Shown here: positions 1-8,295 of the stretch, in pieces
How the letters are laid out: every line of letters starts with the position of its first letter
Position numbering within the stretch: position 1 is the first letter of the stretch
DNA from: Isosphaera sp.
GTDB lineage: Bacteria > Planctomycetota > Planctomycetia > Gemmatales > Gemmataceae
Assembly (NCBI GenBank): GCA_013822345.1
Contig: PNKH01000039.1
Span: 1 to 60,691, forward strand
Direction: 5' to 3'
DNA: 60,691 bases
The notes under the pieces: model-generated
Told to the model about the DNA's origin: nothing
Seen by the model: only the letters and a program-made list of their open reading frames with translations
The model's database searches: none
Program-made: the position numbers and the translations under genes

Positions 1-984
1 AAGTTCAACGACCCGGCCCAGCCGCAGCCGGGCGACCACGGGTACGACCACTGGATGGCCACCCAGAACAACGCCGGGCCGAGCCACAAGGACCCGACCA
101 ACTTCGTCCGCAACGGCAAGCCGGTCGGCAAGCTGGAGGGCTTCTCCGCCCCGCTCGTCGTCGGCGAGGCGGTCGACTGGCTGGCGAACAAGCGGGACAA
201 GTCGAAGCCGTTCTTCCTGGCCGTGTGGACGCACGAGCCGCACCTGCCGATCGAGACCGACCCGCGGTTCCAGAAGCCGTACGAGGGGATGCCGGAGGAC
301 TTCCGCCAGCACCACGGCAACGTCACGCAGCTCGACCACGCGTTCGGCACCCTGATGAAGGCGCTCGACGACCAGAATCTGGCCGACACCACGTTCGTGT
401 TCTTCACCGCCGACAACGGCCCGGAGGGCAACGGCGAATCCGGTCGGACCCGCGGCAGTACCGGCGGGCTGCGCGGGCGGAAGCGGTCGATGTACGAGGG
501 CGGGATCCGCGTCCCGGGGCTCGTCCGCTGGCCGGGCCACGTCAAGCCGGGCACCACGGTCGACGCCCCGGTGATCGGGTCCGACCTCTTCCCGACGGTC
601 CTCGGGATGTGCGGCGTGAAGCCGCCGGCCGACCGCGTCATCGACGGCGCGGACGTGCTGCCGGTGCTGACCGGGAAGGCCGCGGCGGCCGACCGGAAGG
701 TGCCGCTGTACTGGCGGCTGCGGATGGCCCCGCCGAAGGAAAACCTCCACCTGGCGATGCGGGACGGGGACTGGAAGCTGCTCGCGTCGGAGGACTTCAC
801 CCACTTCGAACTCTACAACCTGAAGGCCGACCCGCAGGAGAAGACGGACCTGAAGGGGAAGGAGCCGGAGCGGTTCGTGGCGATGCGGAAGCGGCTGGAG
901 GCGCTGAACGCCGAGGTGGAGAAGGAGGGGCCGGACTGGTGGAAGCGGCTCAGCCCGAACGGCGGCGGGCCGCCGAAGAAGTAG
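1..984 (+). CDS. Sulfatase (arylsulfatase type), 5' end outside window
   Basis: This is the C-terminal part of a sulfatase, a hydrolase that removes sulfate esters, usually from sulfated polysaccharides in planctomycetes and usually exported. The reading frame is open from base 1, so the start and the formylglycine site lie upstream of the window. Visible family features are KPFFLAVWTHEPH (metal/substrate region), the TADNGPEGNG motif and the EGGIRVPGLVRWPG segment, followed by the usual C-terminal DGDWKLL and FELYNLKADPQEKTDL stretches. The stop codon TAG at 982-984 lies inside one arm of a dispersed repeat. The family is clear; the substrate cannot be told from this part. Confidence 0.93.
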   Translation, partial: KFNDPAQPQPGDHGYDHWMATQNNAGPSHKDPTNFVRNGKPVGKLEGFSAPLVVGEAVDWLANKRDKSKPFFLAVWTHEPHLPIETDPRFQKPYEGMPEDFRQHHGNVTQLDHAFGTLMKALDDQNLADTTFVFFTADNGPEGNGESGRTRGSTGGLRGRKRSMYEGGIRVPGLVRWPGHVKPGTTVDAPVIGSDLFPTVLGMCGVKPPADRVIDGADVLPVLTGKAAAADRKVPLYWRLRMAPPKENLHLAMRDGDWKLLASEDFTHFELYNLKADPQEKTDLKGKEPERFVAMRKRLEALNAEVEKEGPDWWKRLSPNGGGPPKK

Positions 985-1020
985 GGTGGGCCGAGCCCGG
1001 CTTTGCGGGCGAGTCCCACC
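981..1020. repeat. Single arm of the GTAGGGTGGG hairpin repeat family
   Basis: This stretch matches the left arms of the inverted repeats at 18097 and 19863 (GTAGGGTGGGCCGAG ... GAGTCCCACC). The opposite arm is missing here. The TAG in its first bases is the stop codon of the sulfatase. Confidence 0.7.
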
Positions 1021-1103
1021 TTGCCACTACACGACGACACGACCGTCCGGAACCTTCCCCCGCCGCGCGGGTTTGTAACCCACACCCTCTTCCGGAGCAC
1101 CGC

Positions 1104-1790
1104 ATGCCAGCCGCACGCCTCGCCGTCATCTCCGCCGCCCTCGCCGCCGGCCTGACGGCCGCCGCCGACCCGCCGTCCCCGGCTGTCCGGATGGCCGCGC
1201 CCGGGAAACTGCTGTTCGACGACCCGCTGACCGGCCCGCTCGGTAAGGACTGGAAGGTCGGCAAGGGGAAGTGGGAGGCGGTCGACGGCGCGGTCCGCGG
1301 GGCGGAGGTGAAGGCCGACATGCACGGGGCGGTCGCCCGCCACGAGCTGAAGGCGCGGGACGCGGTGGTCGCGTTCTCGTTCAAGCTGGACGGCGCGAAG
1401 GTCATCAGCCTGAGCCTGAACGGGGCGAAGGGGCACGTCAGCCGGGTCCGGGTGACCCCGACCGGGGTCACCGTCCAGAAGGACGACCAGGACGGGAAGA
1501 ACGGGCCCGACACCGCCGCCGTCCTCGACACCGTCTCCACACCGGTGAAGGCAGGCGAGTGGCACACGCTGGTGGTCGAGCTGCGCGGCCCGGACATCCT
1601 CGCCACCCTCGACGGCACCCACACCGCCTACGGCTCCCACCCGGCGATCGACGCCGACAAGGCGAACTTCGGGCTGACGGTGGCCGGGGAGAGCGCGTCG
1701 TTCAAGGGGCTGAAGGCGTGGGAGGTCGCCGGCCCGACGAAGGACTGGGACGCGACCAGGGCGAAGCTGCTGGAAGCCCGGAAGAAGTGA
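1104..1790 (+). CDS. Secreted DUF1080-like / laminin-G-fold protein
   Basis: A 228-residue protein with a signal peptide (residues 1 to about 21, MPAARLAVISAALAAGLTAA). It is followed by one beta-sandwich domain of the DUF1080/LamG type: FDDPLTGPLGKDWKVGKGKWE near residue 38, then VVELRGPDILATLDG. Proteins of this type in planctomycetes are exported and are thought to act on or bind carbohydrates; some relatives are 3-keto-glycoside hydrolases. The ATG at 1104 is chosen because the signal peptide begins there. Neighbours are a sulfatase and an SGNH hydrolase, which fits a polysaccharide-related role. Function beyond the fold is inferred. Confidence 0.8.
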   Translation: MPAARLAVISAALAAGLTAAADPPSPAVRMAAPGKLLFDDPLTGPLGKDWKVGKGKWEAVDGAVRGAEVKADMHGAVARHELKARDAVVAFSFKLDGAKVISLSLNGAKGHVSRVRVTPTGVTVQKDDQDGKNGPDTAAVLDTVSTPVKAGEWHTLVVELRGPDILATLDGTHTAYGSHPAIDADKANFGLTVAGESASFKGLKAWEVAGPTKDWDATRAKLLEARKK

Positions 1791-1801
1791 GCCTGTGGTC
1801 C

Positions 1802-1872
1802 GGGCGAACCCGGAGCGTCAGCGACGGGGTGGCGTCCCCAACCACCCCGTCGCTGACGCTCCGGGTTCGCCC
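1802..1872. repeat. Perfect 31-bp inverted repeat (hairpin)
   Basis: Arms 1802-1832 and 1842-1872 are perfect reverse complements with a 9-base loop. The arm starts GGGCGAACCCGGAGCG and shares its GGCGAACCC end with the repeat at 12901. It starts 12 bases after the DUF1080-like gene, so it could terminate transcription, although no T-run follows. Confidence 0.9.
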
Positions 1873-1954
1873 GCTTCCGACTTCGTCGTTGCCCCCGTCC
1901 GCGCGGCCGGCGATACTACCCCCGGCCCACCCCACCTTTCCCACCGGAGCCCCC

Positions 1955-2677
1955 ATGACCCGCCTCGCGTCCGCCGCCGTCCTCGGCCTGGTCCTGTCCG
2001 CCGCCGGCGGCCAGGAGCCGAAGGACAACCCGGCCGTCAAGCCGCTCAACCGCGACAACCCCCGCCACAAGCAGTTCCTCGAGATCGTGAAGAAGGGCGA
2101 GGGGGACGTGATCTTCCTCGGCGACTCGATCACCCAGGGCTGGGAGGGGGGCGGGAAGAAGGCGTGGGCCGACACCTTCGCCCCGATGAAGGCCGTTAAC
2201 CTCGGGATCAGCGGGGACCAGACCGGGCACGTCCTGTGGCGGATCACCGAGGGGAAGGAGATCGAGCCGCTGAAGCCGAAGGCGGCGGTCATCATGATCG
2301 GCACGAACAACACCGGGGCGCACTCGGCCGAGCAGATCGCCGGCGGGATCAAGGCGATCGTCGAGGAGCTGCGGAAGCAGAAGCCGGAGATGAAGATCCT
2401 GGTGCTCGGCGTGTTCCCGCGGGCCGGCGGGATCAAGAAGGAGGACGCGGCCGCCCCGGCCGACAAGCTGAACCCGAAGATCAAGGAGATCAACGCCATC
2501 ATCTCGAAGCTGGCGGACGGGAAGCACGTCTTCTACAAGGACATCGGGGAGAAGTTCCTGACCAAGGACGGGGCGCTGGAGCGGAAGGTGATGCCGGACC
2601 TCCTGCACCTGAGCGCGGAGGGATACCAGATCTGGGCCGACGCCATCAAGGCCGACGTGGCGAAGCTCGTGAAGTGA
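1955..2677 (+). CDS. SGNH/GDSL hydrolase, secreted
   Basis: A 240-residue esterase or deacetylase of the SGNH family, closest in look to the PAF-acetylhydrolase beta/gamma-like group. A signal peptide covers about residues 1-20. Block I is VIFLGDSITQGW with the nucleophile Ser, block II is NLGISGDQTGHVLWR, block III is IMIGTNN, and block V is DLLHLSAEGY with the catalytic Asp and His. In bacteria such enzymes often de-esterify carbohydrates. The ATG at 1955 is the start because the signal peptide begins there. The fold and catalytic residues are seen; the substrate is not known. Confidence 0.9.
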   Translation: MTRLASAAVLGLVLSAAGGQEPKDNPAVKPLNRDNPRHKQFLEIVKKGEGDVIFLGDSITQGWEGGGKKAWADTFAPMKAVNLGISGDQTGHVLWRITEGKEIEPLKPKAAVIMIGTNNTGAHSAEQIAGGIKAIVEELRKQKPEMKILVLGVFPRAGGIKKEDAAAPADKLNPKIKEINAIISKLADGKHVFYKDIGEKFLTKDGALERKVMPDLLHLSAEGYQIWADAIKADVAKLVK

Positions 2678-2682
2678 CGTGT

Positions 2683-2746
2683 CCGGTGGGGCAGGCATTC
2701 CTGCCTGCCGTCGTTGCTTGGCAGGCAGGAATGCCTGCCCCACCGG
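2683..2746. repeat. Perfect 27-bp inverted repeat between convergent genes
   Basis: Arms 2683-2709 and 2720-2746 (GGGGCAGGCATTCCTGCC core) are perfect complements with a 10-base loop. It lies 5 bases after the stop of the SGNH gene and 9 bases before the stop of the convergent gene. The core resembles the repeat embedded in the polyketide synthase gene at 13461. Confidence 0.9.
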
Positions 2747-2755
2747 GGTGTAATG

Positions 2756-3916
2756 TTAGCGCGCCGGGTGCAGCACCAGGTCGAACGTCGGCCGCGACTT
2801 CCCGTCCCGGAACGTCACCCCGGCCTTCGAGAACGCGATCCGGTCCGGGTGGCGCGGGTCGCGCTCCCACCGGCACGACACGGCGACGATCCCGTGCTCG
2901 GACAGCGGCTTCACCTCGCCGGGGTCGCTGATCCCGTTCCCGTTCACGTCGTGCCACAGGGCCAGCCCGGCGAGTTCCGCCCCGGTCAGCTTCCCGTCGC
3001 CGTCGTCGTCGAGGGCCGCGAGGGCGTCGTACCCGGTCTCCCAGAACAGCCAGAACGTGACACCGCCGAAGAGTTGCAGGGCGGAGGTGACCTTTCCGGA
3101 CTGCTTCGGGTCGTGGACGAGCCACGCGGCGTCGCGGGTCACCCACGTCCAGTCCTTCCGCAGGCCGGTGCCGTCGGCGTCGAACGCGACGGCCGCGGAC
3201 CGGTCCTCCAGGTCGGCGGCGGTGAGGCCGGCGCGGAGCGGGACCGCGACCGGGGTGACCGGGCGGGGCAACTTCTTGAGCTTCGCCGCCCGCTCGGTCA
3301 GGGACGCGATCTCGGCCTTGTCCTTGTCGGCGTCGAGCAGTGGGATTAGATACCCGGCCCCCTCGGCGGTGACGGTGTGCCCGCCCGGGGTGAGCGACCT
3401 CAGGTCCTTCTCCGCCTGCCACCCCTTCTCGACCACCTTCCGGAGGGCGGCAACGGCGTCCGCCTTCCGGTCCGCCTGCGCCAGCAGCCACCCCCGGCCG
3501 AGCTGGGCCGTCGGGTCGTCCGGGGCCAGCTCGACCGCCTTCTCGTACAGCCGCAGCGCCTCGTCGAGGTGCCCCTTCGCGGCCTTCAGCCGCTCCTTGT
3601 CGTCCGTCTTCTCGACCCGGGTGAACGGGACGTACCCCGGGGCGTACCCGGTCCACGGCCCGTCCGGGTACTTCTTGTTCACCGGCAGCTCGGCGGCCCG
3701 GAGGGAGTACGCCATCGCGTGGACCCGGGCCAGGTTCAGCACCGCCTTCGCGTCCCGCGGGTTCTTGTCGACGGCCTCCTTCAGGTTCTTGGCCAGCCGC
3801 TCGACCGGCACCTTCTCCAACTCGACCGGCGGGTACTCGGCCGGGGCCGGGCCGGCGGTCAGGGCGAACAGGCCGGCCGCCAGGATCGGCGCGACGCGCG
3901 ACGGGGACATGAACAC
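2756..3916 (-). CDS. Exported protein with TPR-like region and two EF-hand-like loops
   Basis: A 386-residue protein with a signal peptide (MSPSRVAPILAAGLFALTAG). Residues of about 30-170 look like TPR helices (AKAVLNLARVHAMAYSLRAA; EALRLYEKAVELAPDDPTAQ). The C-terminal third holds two calcium-loop-like stretches, DDDGDGKLTGAEL and DVNGNGISDPGEV, before a beta-rich end. Such EF-hand/TPR proteins are frequent in planctomycete secretomes with no known function. The start could be the ATG at 3916 or the second Met at 3910. It converges with the SGNH gene and is divergent from the isomerase at 4005. No enzymatic motif was recognised. Confidence 0.8.
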   Translation of the reverse strand: MFMSPSRVAPILAAGLFALTAGPAPAEYPPVELEKVPVERLAKNLKEAVDKNPRDAKAVLNLARVHAMAYSLRAAELPVNKKYPDGPWTGYAPGYVPFTRVEKTDDKERLKAAKGHLDEALRLYEKAVELAPDDPTAQLGRGWLLAQADRKADAVAALRKVVEKGWQAEKDLRSLTPGGHTVTAEGAGYLIPLLDADKDKAEIASLTERAAKLKKLPRPVTPVAVPLRAGLTAADLEDRSAAVAFDADGTGLRKDWTWVTRDAAWLVHDPKQSGKVTSALQLFGGVTFWLFWETGYDALAALDDDGDGKLTGAELAGLALWHDVNGNGISDPGEVKPLSEHGIVAVSCRWERDPRHPDRIAFSKAGVTFRDGKSRPTFDLVLHPAR

Positions 3917-4004
3917 CTCCGGGGTTCGGGAGACCGGATGATACCCCGGCGGGGCTGCCCGTGTACACTGTCCGGCGGCCCCCGTTACACCCGGAGCCTC
4001 CCCG

Positions 4005-4889
4005 ATGACCCCGACCCGCCGTCAATTCTTGGCCGCGTCCGCCGCCCTCGCCGTCCCGCCCGGCCTCGCCGCTGGCATCGACCCGGTGAAGCGGCCGGGC
4101 GACAAGCCGGACCTGAAGCTCAGCCTCGCCGCGTACAGCTTCCGCCAGGCGCTCGACCTGAAGAAGCCGACGATGACCCTGTTCGAGTTCATCGACCTCG
4201 CCGCCGGCCTGCCGCTCGACGCGGTCGAGCTGACGTCGTACTACTGGGCCGAGCAGACGGACGCCTACGCCGAGAAGCTGCGGGACCACGCGGCGAAGAA
4301 GAAGCTCGCGGTGTCCGGGGTGCCGGTCGGGAACAACTTCTGCCTGCGGGACGACGAGAAGCGGAAGGCGGAGGTGCAGAGGGTGAAGGACTGGACGGCC
4401 CGGGCGGCGAAGGCCGGGGCGAAGACGGTGCGCGTCTTCGCCGGGAACCTGGAGAAGGGCGACACCCTGGCCGACGCCCAGAGGCGGGTGGTGGCGGCGC
4501 TGGAGGAGTGCTGCCCGGTGGCGGAGAAGCTCGGGGTGGTGCTGGCGATGGAGAACCACGGCGGGATCACCGACACCCCCGAGCACCTGCTCGACCTGGT
4601 CAAGCCGGTGAAGAGCCCGGCCCTCGGGGTGAACATCGACACCGGGAACTTCCGCACCGCCGACCCGTACGCGGACATCGCGAAGATCGCGCCGTACGGG
4701 GTGGTGGCGCAGGTGAAGACGGAGGTGTCGCCGGGCGGGAAGAAGCAGGACGCGGACCTGGCCCGGGTGGTGAAGATCCTCAAGGACGCGAACTTCCACG
4801 GGTACGTGGCGCTCGAGTACGAGGCGGCCGAGGACCCGAAGGTCGCGGTGCCCAGGCACGTCAAGGAGCTGCGGAAGCTGATCGGGTGA
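4005..4889 (+). CDS. Sugar phosphate isomerase/epimerase-like TIM barrel, Tat signal
   Basis: A 294-residue protein of the xylose isomerase-like TIM-barrel family (AP endonuclease 2 superfamily). It begins with a twin-arginine signal (TRRQFLAASAALAVPPG), so it probably works in the periplasm. Metal-binding-type strands are visible: LAMENHGG, LGVNIDTGNF, VVAQVKTE and YVALEYE. Planctomycetes have many such paralogues, taken to act on sugars or inositols; substrates are seldom known. Length fits the family. It converges with the Tyr/Pro-rich protein gene, with only a hairpin repeat between them. Confidence 0.88.
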   Translation: MTPTRRQFLAASAALAVPPGLAAGIDPVKRPGDKPDLKLSLAAYSFRQALDLKKPTMTLFEFIDLAAGLPLDAVELTSYYWAEQTDAYAEKLRDHAAKKKLAVSGVPVGNNFCLRDDEKRKAEVQRVKDWTARAAKAGAKTVRVFAGNLEKGDTLADAQRRVVAALEECCPVAEKLGVVLAMENHGGITDTPEHLLDLVKPVKSPALGVNIDTGNFRTADPYADIAKIAPYGVVAQVKTEVSPGGKKQDADLARVVKILKDANFHGYVALEYEAAEDPKVAVPRHVKELRKLIG

Positions 4890-4894
4890 CGGCC

Positions 4895-4961
4895 CCGTCC
4901 GAGCCGGAAGCGTGAGCGACGGTCTCCGCAGACCCGTCGCTCACGCTTCCGGCTCGGACGG
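4895..4961. repeat. Perfect 28-bp inverted repeat, GTCCGAGCCGG family, copy 1
   Basis: Arms 4895-4922 and 4934-4961 are perfect complements (core GAGCCGGAAGCGTGAGCGAC). The hairpin begins 5 bases after one stop codon and ends immediately before the stop codon of the convergent gene. Other copies are at 16991 and 20701. Confidence 0.92.
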
Positions 4962-5552
4962 TCACCACCGCACCCCGAGACGGTTCCGGAGTCGCGGGGC
5001 GGTGGTCGTGGTGGCGACCGTCCGCACGGCGGTCCCGCCGGCCGTCGGGTTCGCGGACCGGATGACGTGCTGCGTGTTCGTCCCGCCGGTCGCGTTCGGG
5101 GTCACCACCGTCCCGTCGAAGTGCTTCTGCCCGGTCACGCTGTCGACCCAGGCGTACCCCTGCTTGTACCCGACGATCTGGCCGCCCGGCCCGTACACCG
5201 GGTGGCTCTCCCAGTGCAGCGACCCGTTCGCCTTGCTCGCCGTCCGCCACGGGCTGAACGCGCTGTCGTAGACCGTGGCCCCGGCGGTGTTCACCCCGCC
5301 CCACGGGGTCACCCCGGTGACCTGCGTCGGGCTGACGTACACGGGGTACGACGGGGTGTACGGGTACGGGTAGTAAGGGTACGGGTTGTACACCGGGGTG
5401 TACGGGTAGACCGGCCGGGGGGTGAACGGGTTCGGCAGCCCGGGGATGAACCCCGACGGGCGGTACGCCGGCATCACCCGGACGCCGGGCTGGGCGGCGG
5501 CCGGGGCGGCCGCGAGCAGGACGGCGGACAGGGCGAGGGCGTGACGTGTCAT
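4962..5552 (-). CDS. Secreted Tyr/Pro-rich protein
   Basis: A 196-residue protein with a clear signal peptide (MTRHALALSAVLLAAAPAAA). A low-complexity segment at about residues 38-80 is rich in Tyr and Pro (repeats of the form Y-x-P-Y-x-P, such as YNPYPYYPYPYTP). The C-terminal part has Ser/Thr/Asn/Gly-rich strands with no enzymatic motif. It is probably exported and may be a cell-surface or matrix protein. The ATG at 5552 was chosen over a far longer open frame because the signal peptide starts there. No family is recognised; function is unknown. Confidence 0.75.
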   Translation of the reverse strand: MTRHALALSAVLLAAAPAAAQPGVRVMPAYRPSGFIPGLPNPFTPRPVYPYTPVYNPYPYYPYPYTPSYPVYVSPTQVTGVTPWGGVNTAGATVYDSAFSPWRTASKANGSLHWESHPVYGPGGQIVGYKQGYAWVDSVTGQKHFDGTVVTPNATGGTNTQHVIRSANPTAGGTAVRTVATTTTAPRLRNRLGVRW

Positions 5553-5587
5553 GTCGCGTCTCCGGAGGGGAGGGTTCGTCCGTCGGT

Positions 5588-6970
5588 TTAGCTTTCGAGT
5601 CCCAACTCGGCGAGGATCAGGTCCTTCACGGCGGTCATCGGGACGCTGTCCCCGGGCTTCGGGCCGTGGCCGATCAGGACCGGCCGGTCGAGGTTCCCGG
5701 CGGCCGCCAGGCCGTGACTGCCGCGGACGATTCCGGGGTCGAGCGGGACCACGTCCATCGTCATCCGGAACCCGAGCTTCTTCTGGACGAGCCGCCGCGC
5801 CGCGTGGAGCTTCGGGAACCACAGCTTCGGGTCGAAGAAGAGTTCGCACGGGTCGAACCCGGGCTTGTGGTGGATGGCGACGGCCCGGGCGTAGTCCGGG
5901 GCGCGGCGGTCGTCGAGCCAGAACGGGTACGCGAACCAGGCGTCGGGGTCGGCGAGCAGGACCACGTCCCCCGCGCGCGAGTGGGCGAGCCGGACTTCCG
6001 CCCGCTGGTCCCCGCACAGCACCCGGGCGACGCCGGGCAACGGAGCCAGGGTGTCGCGGACGTAGAGCACGTCGTCCGGGTTGCGGACGTAGACGTGGGC
6101 GAGCTGGTGGTCGCAGACGGCGAACGCGCGCGACCCGTACGGGTCGAGCTGCTCGCCGAACGGCCCGTCCCGCACCTCCAGGAACCCGCGCTGCCGCAGC
6201 GCCCGGTTCGGCAGCACCGGCTTCGACACGTCGCAGTGCCCGTACTCGCTCACCACCCACACCCGCGCCCCGAGTTCGTCCGCCGCGTCGAGGAGCGGGG
6301 CGGCCGCGTCGTCGAGCTCCTTCACGCACCGCGGCATGTCGGTGCCGGCCGGGCCGAACCGCTGCGGGTCGTAGTCCAGGTGCGGCAGGTAGACGAGGGT
6401 GAGGTCGGGCTTGCGGTCGCGGACCACCTGCGCCGCCGCAGCGGCGATCCACTCGGTGCTCGCCTTCCCGGCCATCGGCCCCCAGAACGCCGGGAATGGG
6501 AACGGCCCGAGCTTCCGCTCCAGCTCGTCCGGCAAACGGGTCGGGGTGCCGGCGACCCCGAACGCCTTGTTCCCGTCGACCGCGTAGTGCGGCTTCGGGG
6601 TGACCGAGATGTCGACCGCGGCCCCCTGGTTGAACCACCAGAACAGCTTCGCGGAGGTGAACGGGATGCGGCGGTCGCGGGCCCGCTGGCGGGCCGTCTC
6701 GTAGAACGGCTCGCCGGCGATCAGACGGTTGCACTGCTGCCAGAACCGGACCTCGTTCGTCGACTTGTAGAGCCACCCGTTGGCGACGACCCCGTGCTCG
6801 TCCGGCATCTTCCCGGTGAGGAGCGTCGCCTGGGCGGTGCAGGTGACGGCCGGCAGCACCTCGGGCATGTCGGCGACCCACCCGGCGTCGGCGACGGCCT
6901 TGAGCCGCGGGGCGTGCTGGAGCAGGCGGGGCGTGAGCCCGACGGCGTTGATCAGTACGACGGGTTGCAT
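5588..6970 (-). CDS. Alkaline-phosphatase-superfamily phosphodiesterase, Ebo nucleotide pyrophosphatase type
   Basis: A 460-residue metalloenzyme of the type I phosphodiesterase/nucleotide pyrophosphatase family. The start VVLINAVGLTPRLL, the nucleophile region LPAVTCTAQATLLTGK (Thr as likely nucleophile), EHGVVANGW, LVYLPHLDYDPQRFG and SEYGHCDV are all typical. The spacing and wording of these motifs match from memory the nucleotide pyrophosphatase encoded in eboABCDEF clusters. No other ebo gene is near. There is no signal peptide, so it is probably cytoplasmic. The ATG at 6970 fits the family N-terminus. It is divergent from the aldo/keto reductase gene. Confidence 0.85.
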   Translation of the reverse strand: MQPVVLINAVGLTPRLLQHAPRLKAVADAGWVADMPEVLPAVTCTAQATLLTGKMPDEHGVVANGWLYKSTNEVRFWQQCNRLIAGEPFYETARQRARDRRIPFTSAKLFWWFNQGAAVDISVTPKPHYAVDGNKAFGVAGTPTRLPDELERKLGPFPFPAFWGPMAGKASTEWIAAAAAQVVRDRKPDLTLVYLPHLDYDPQRFGPAGTDMPRCVKELDDAAAPLLDAADELGARVWVVSEYGHCDVSKPVLPNRALRQRGFLEVRDGPFGEQLDPYGSRAFAVCDHQLAHVYVRNPDDVLYVRDTLAPLPGVARVLCGDQRAEVRLAHSRAGDVVLLADPDAWFAYPFWLDDRRAPDYARAVAIHHKPGFDPCELFFDPKLWFPKLHAARRLVQKKLGFRMTMDVVPLDPGIVRGSHGLAAAGNLDRPVLIGHGPKPGDSVPMTAVKDLILAELGLES

Positions 6971-6998
6971 ACCCCTATCATTAGTGACCACACACCGA

Positions 6999-7023
6999 TT
7001 AGCGACGCATCGAAGATGCGTGC
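6999..7023. repeat. Partial copy of the TTAGCGACGC repeat family
   Basis: The bases TTAGCGACGCATCGAAGATG resemble an arm of the inverted repeat at 29314, but no second long arm is present; only a short internal hairpin (GACGCATC/GATGCGT) remains. It lies in the divergent promoter region before the aldo/keto reductase. Confidence 0.45.
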
Positions 7024-7033
7024 GGAGCGACCC

Positions 7034-7996
7034 ATGCAGACACGGCGGCTCGGGAACTCGGACCTGCACATCACCCCGGTCGGGTTCGGGGCGTGGGCGA
7101 TCGGCGGCGGCGGGTGGGCGTTCGCCTGGGGCGCCCAGGACGACGCCGACAGCGTCGCCGCGATCCGCGAGGCGATCGACCTCGGGGTGAACTGGATCGA
7201 CACCGCCGCCGTCTACGGCCTCGGCCACTCCGAGGAGGTGGTGGCGAAGGCGCTGGCGGGGGTGGCGAACCGGCCGTACGTGTTCACGAAGTGCGCCCGG
7301 GTGTGGGACGCGGACCGGCAGATCGGGAAGTCGCTCAAGGCGGACAGCATCCGCCGGGAGTGCGAGGCGAGCCTGCGGCGGCTCAAGGTGGACGTGATCG
7401 ACCTGTACCAGGTCCACTGGCCGGAGCCGGACGAGGACATCGAGGAGGGGTGGCAGACCGTCCTGAGGCTCCGCGACGAGGGGAAGGTGCGGTGGGTCGG
7501 GGTGTCGAACTTCTCGGCCGAGCAGATGGCGAGGGTGGCCAAGTTCGGCCCGATCACGTCGCTGCAGCCGCCGTACTCGATGGTCCGCCCGGAGGTGGAG
7601 GAGTCGATCCTGCCGTACTGCGAGGCGAACGGGATCGGGGTGATCGCGTACTCGCCGATGGCGAGCGGGCTCTTGACCGGGGCGATGACCCGGGAGCGGG
7701 TGGCGGCGATGCCGGCGGACGACTGGCGGAAGGAGAAGAACCGGCACTACCAGGAGCCGCTGCTGACGCGGAACCTGAACCTGGTCGAGCTGCTGCGGGC
7801 GGTGGGCGGCCGGCACGGGAGGTCGCCGGGCGAGGTGGCGGTGGCGTGGGTGCTGCGGCACCCGGCGGTGACGGCGGCGATCGTCGGGGCGCGGCGGCCG
7901 GGGCAGCTGCGGGAGCTGGTCGGGGCGGCGGACTGGCGGTTGAGGCCCACCGAGGTCGATGAGATAGGGGCGTTCCTGGCGGCGAACCCGGGGTGA
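7034..7996 (+). CDS. Aldo/keto reductase
   Basis: A 320-residue NAD(P)H-dependent oxidoreductase of the aldo/keto reductase family, cytoplasmic. Seen are the N-terminal GNSDLHITPVGFGAWAIGGG, the catalytic Asp/Tyr in WIDTAAVYGLGHSEE, the Lys in YVFTKCARVW, the His in IDLYQVHWPEP, and the cofactor region VGVSNFSAEQM. The C-terminal AIVGARRPGQLRE is also typical. The ATG at 7034 is preferred to the in-frame ATG at 7016 because a GGAG lies at the right distance and the family motif starts directly after it. Substrate unknown. Confidence 0.93.
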   Translation: MQTRRLGNSDLHITPVGFGAWAIGGGGWAFAWGAQDDADSVAAIREAIDLGVNWIDTAAVYGLGHSEEVVAKALAGVANRPYVFTKCARVWDADRQIGKSLKADSIRRECEASLRRLKVDVIDLYQVHWPEPDEDIEEGWQTVLRLRDEGKVRWVGVSNFSAEQMARVAKFGPITSLQPPYSMVRPEVEESILPYCEANGIGVIAYSPMASGLLTGAMTRERVAAMPADDWRKEKNRHYQEPLLTRNLNLVELLRAVGGRHGRSPGEVAVAWVLRHPAVTAAIVGARRPGQLRELVGAADWRLRPTEVDEIGAFLAANPG

Positions 7997-8013
7997 GGCG
8001 CAGGAGGCGGGTC

Positions 8014-8295
8014 ATGCAGTACGTTGTGAGCGTCGCGGAGGCTCAGGAGCACTTCCCCGAGCTGATCGCCCGCATCGCGGCCGGGGATCGGTTCGTGATC
8101 GCCCGGGACGGCAAGTCGGTGGCGACCGTCGGCGGCCCGCCGATGTTCCCGACGACGCCGGAGGAGATCGCCGCCGGGGATGCGGCCAGGGTGGAGTTCA
8201 TCCGCAGCGTCGTCGAGGGGCATGAGCGGGACGGAAACCCGCTGCCGGCCGACCACCCGCTGCGCGAGATCCTCGCCCGGGGGACCACGCTGTGA
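8014..8295 (+). CDS. Phd/YefM-type antitoxin
   Basis: A 93-residue protein that begins MQYVVSVAEAQEHFPELIAR, the usual Phd/YefM DNA-binding N-terminus, followed by GDRFVIARDGKSVATV. Such antitoxins bind the operator of their own operon and neutralise the partner toxin through a flexible C-terminus. A perfect AGGAGG at 8002-8007 fixes the start at 8014. The stop overlaps the GTG of the next gene (GTGA), which supports a coupled toxin-antitoxin operon. It lies 17 bases after the aldo/keto reductase and may be co-transcribed with it. Confidence 0.88.
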   Translation: MQYVVSVAEAQEHFPELIARIAAGDRFVIARDGKSVATVGGPPMFPTTPEEIAAGDAARVEFIRSVVEGHERDGNPLPADHPLREILARGTTL

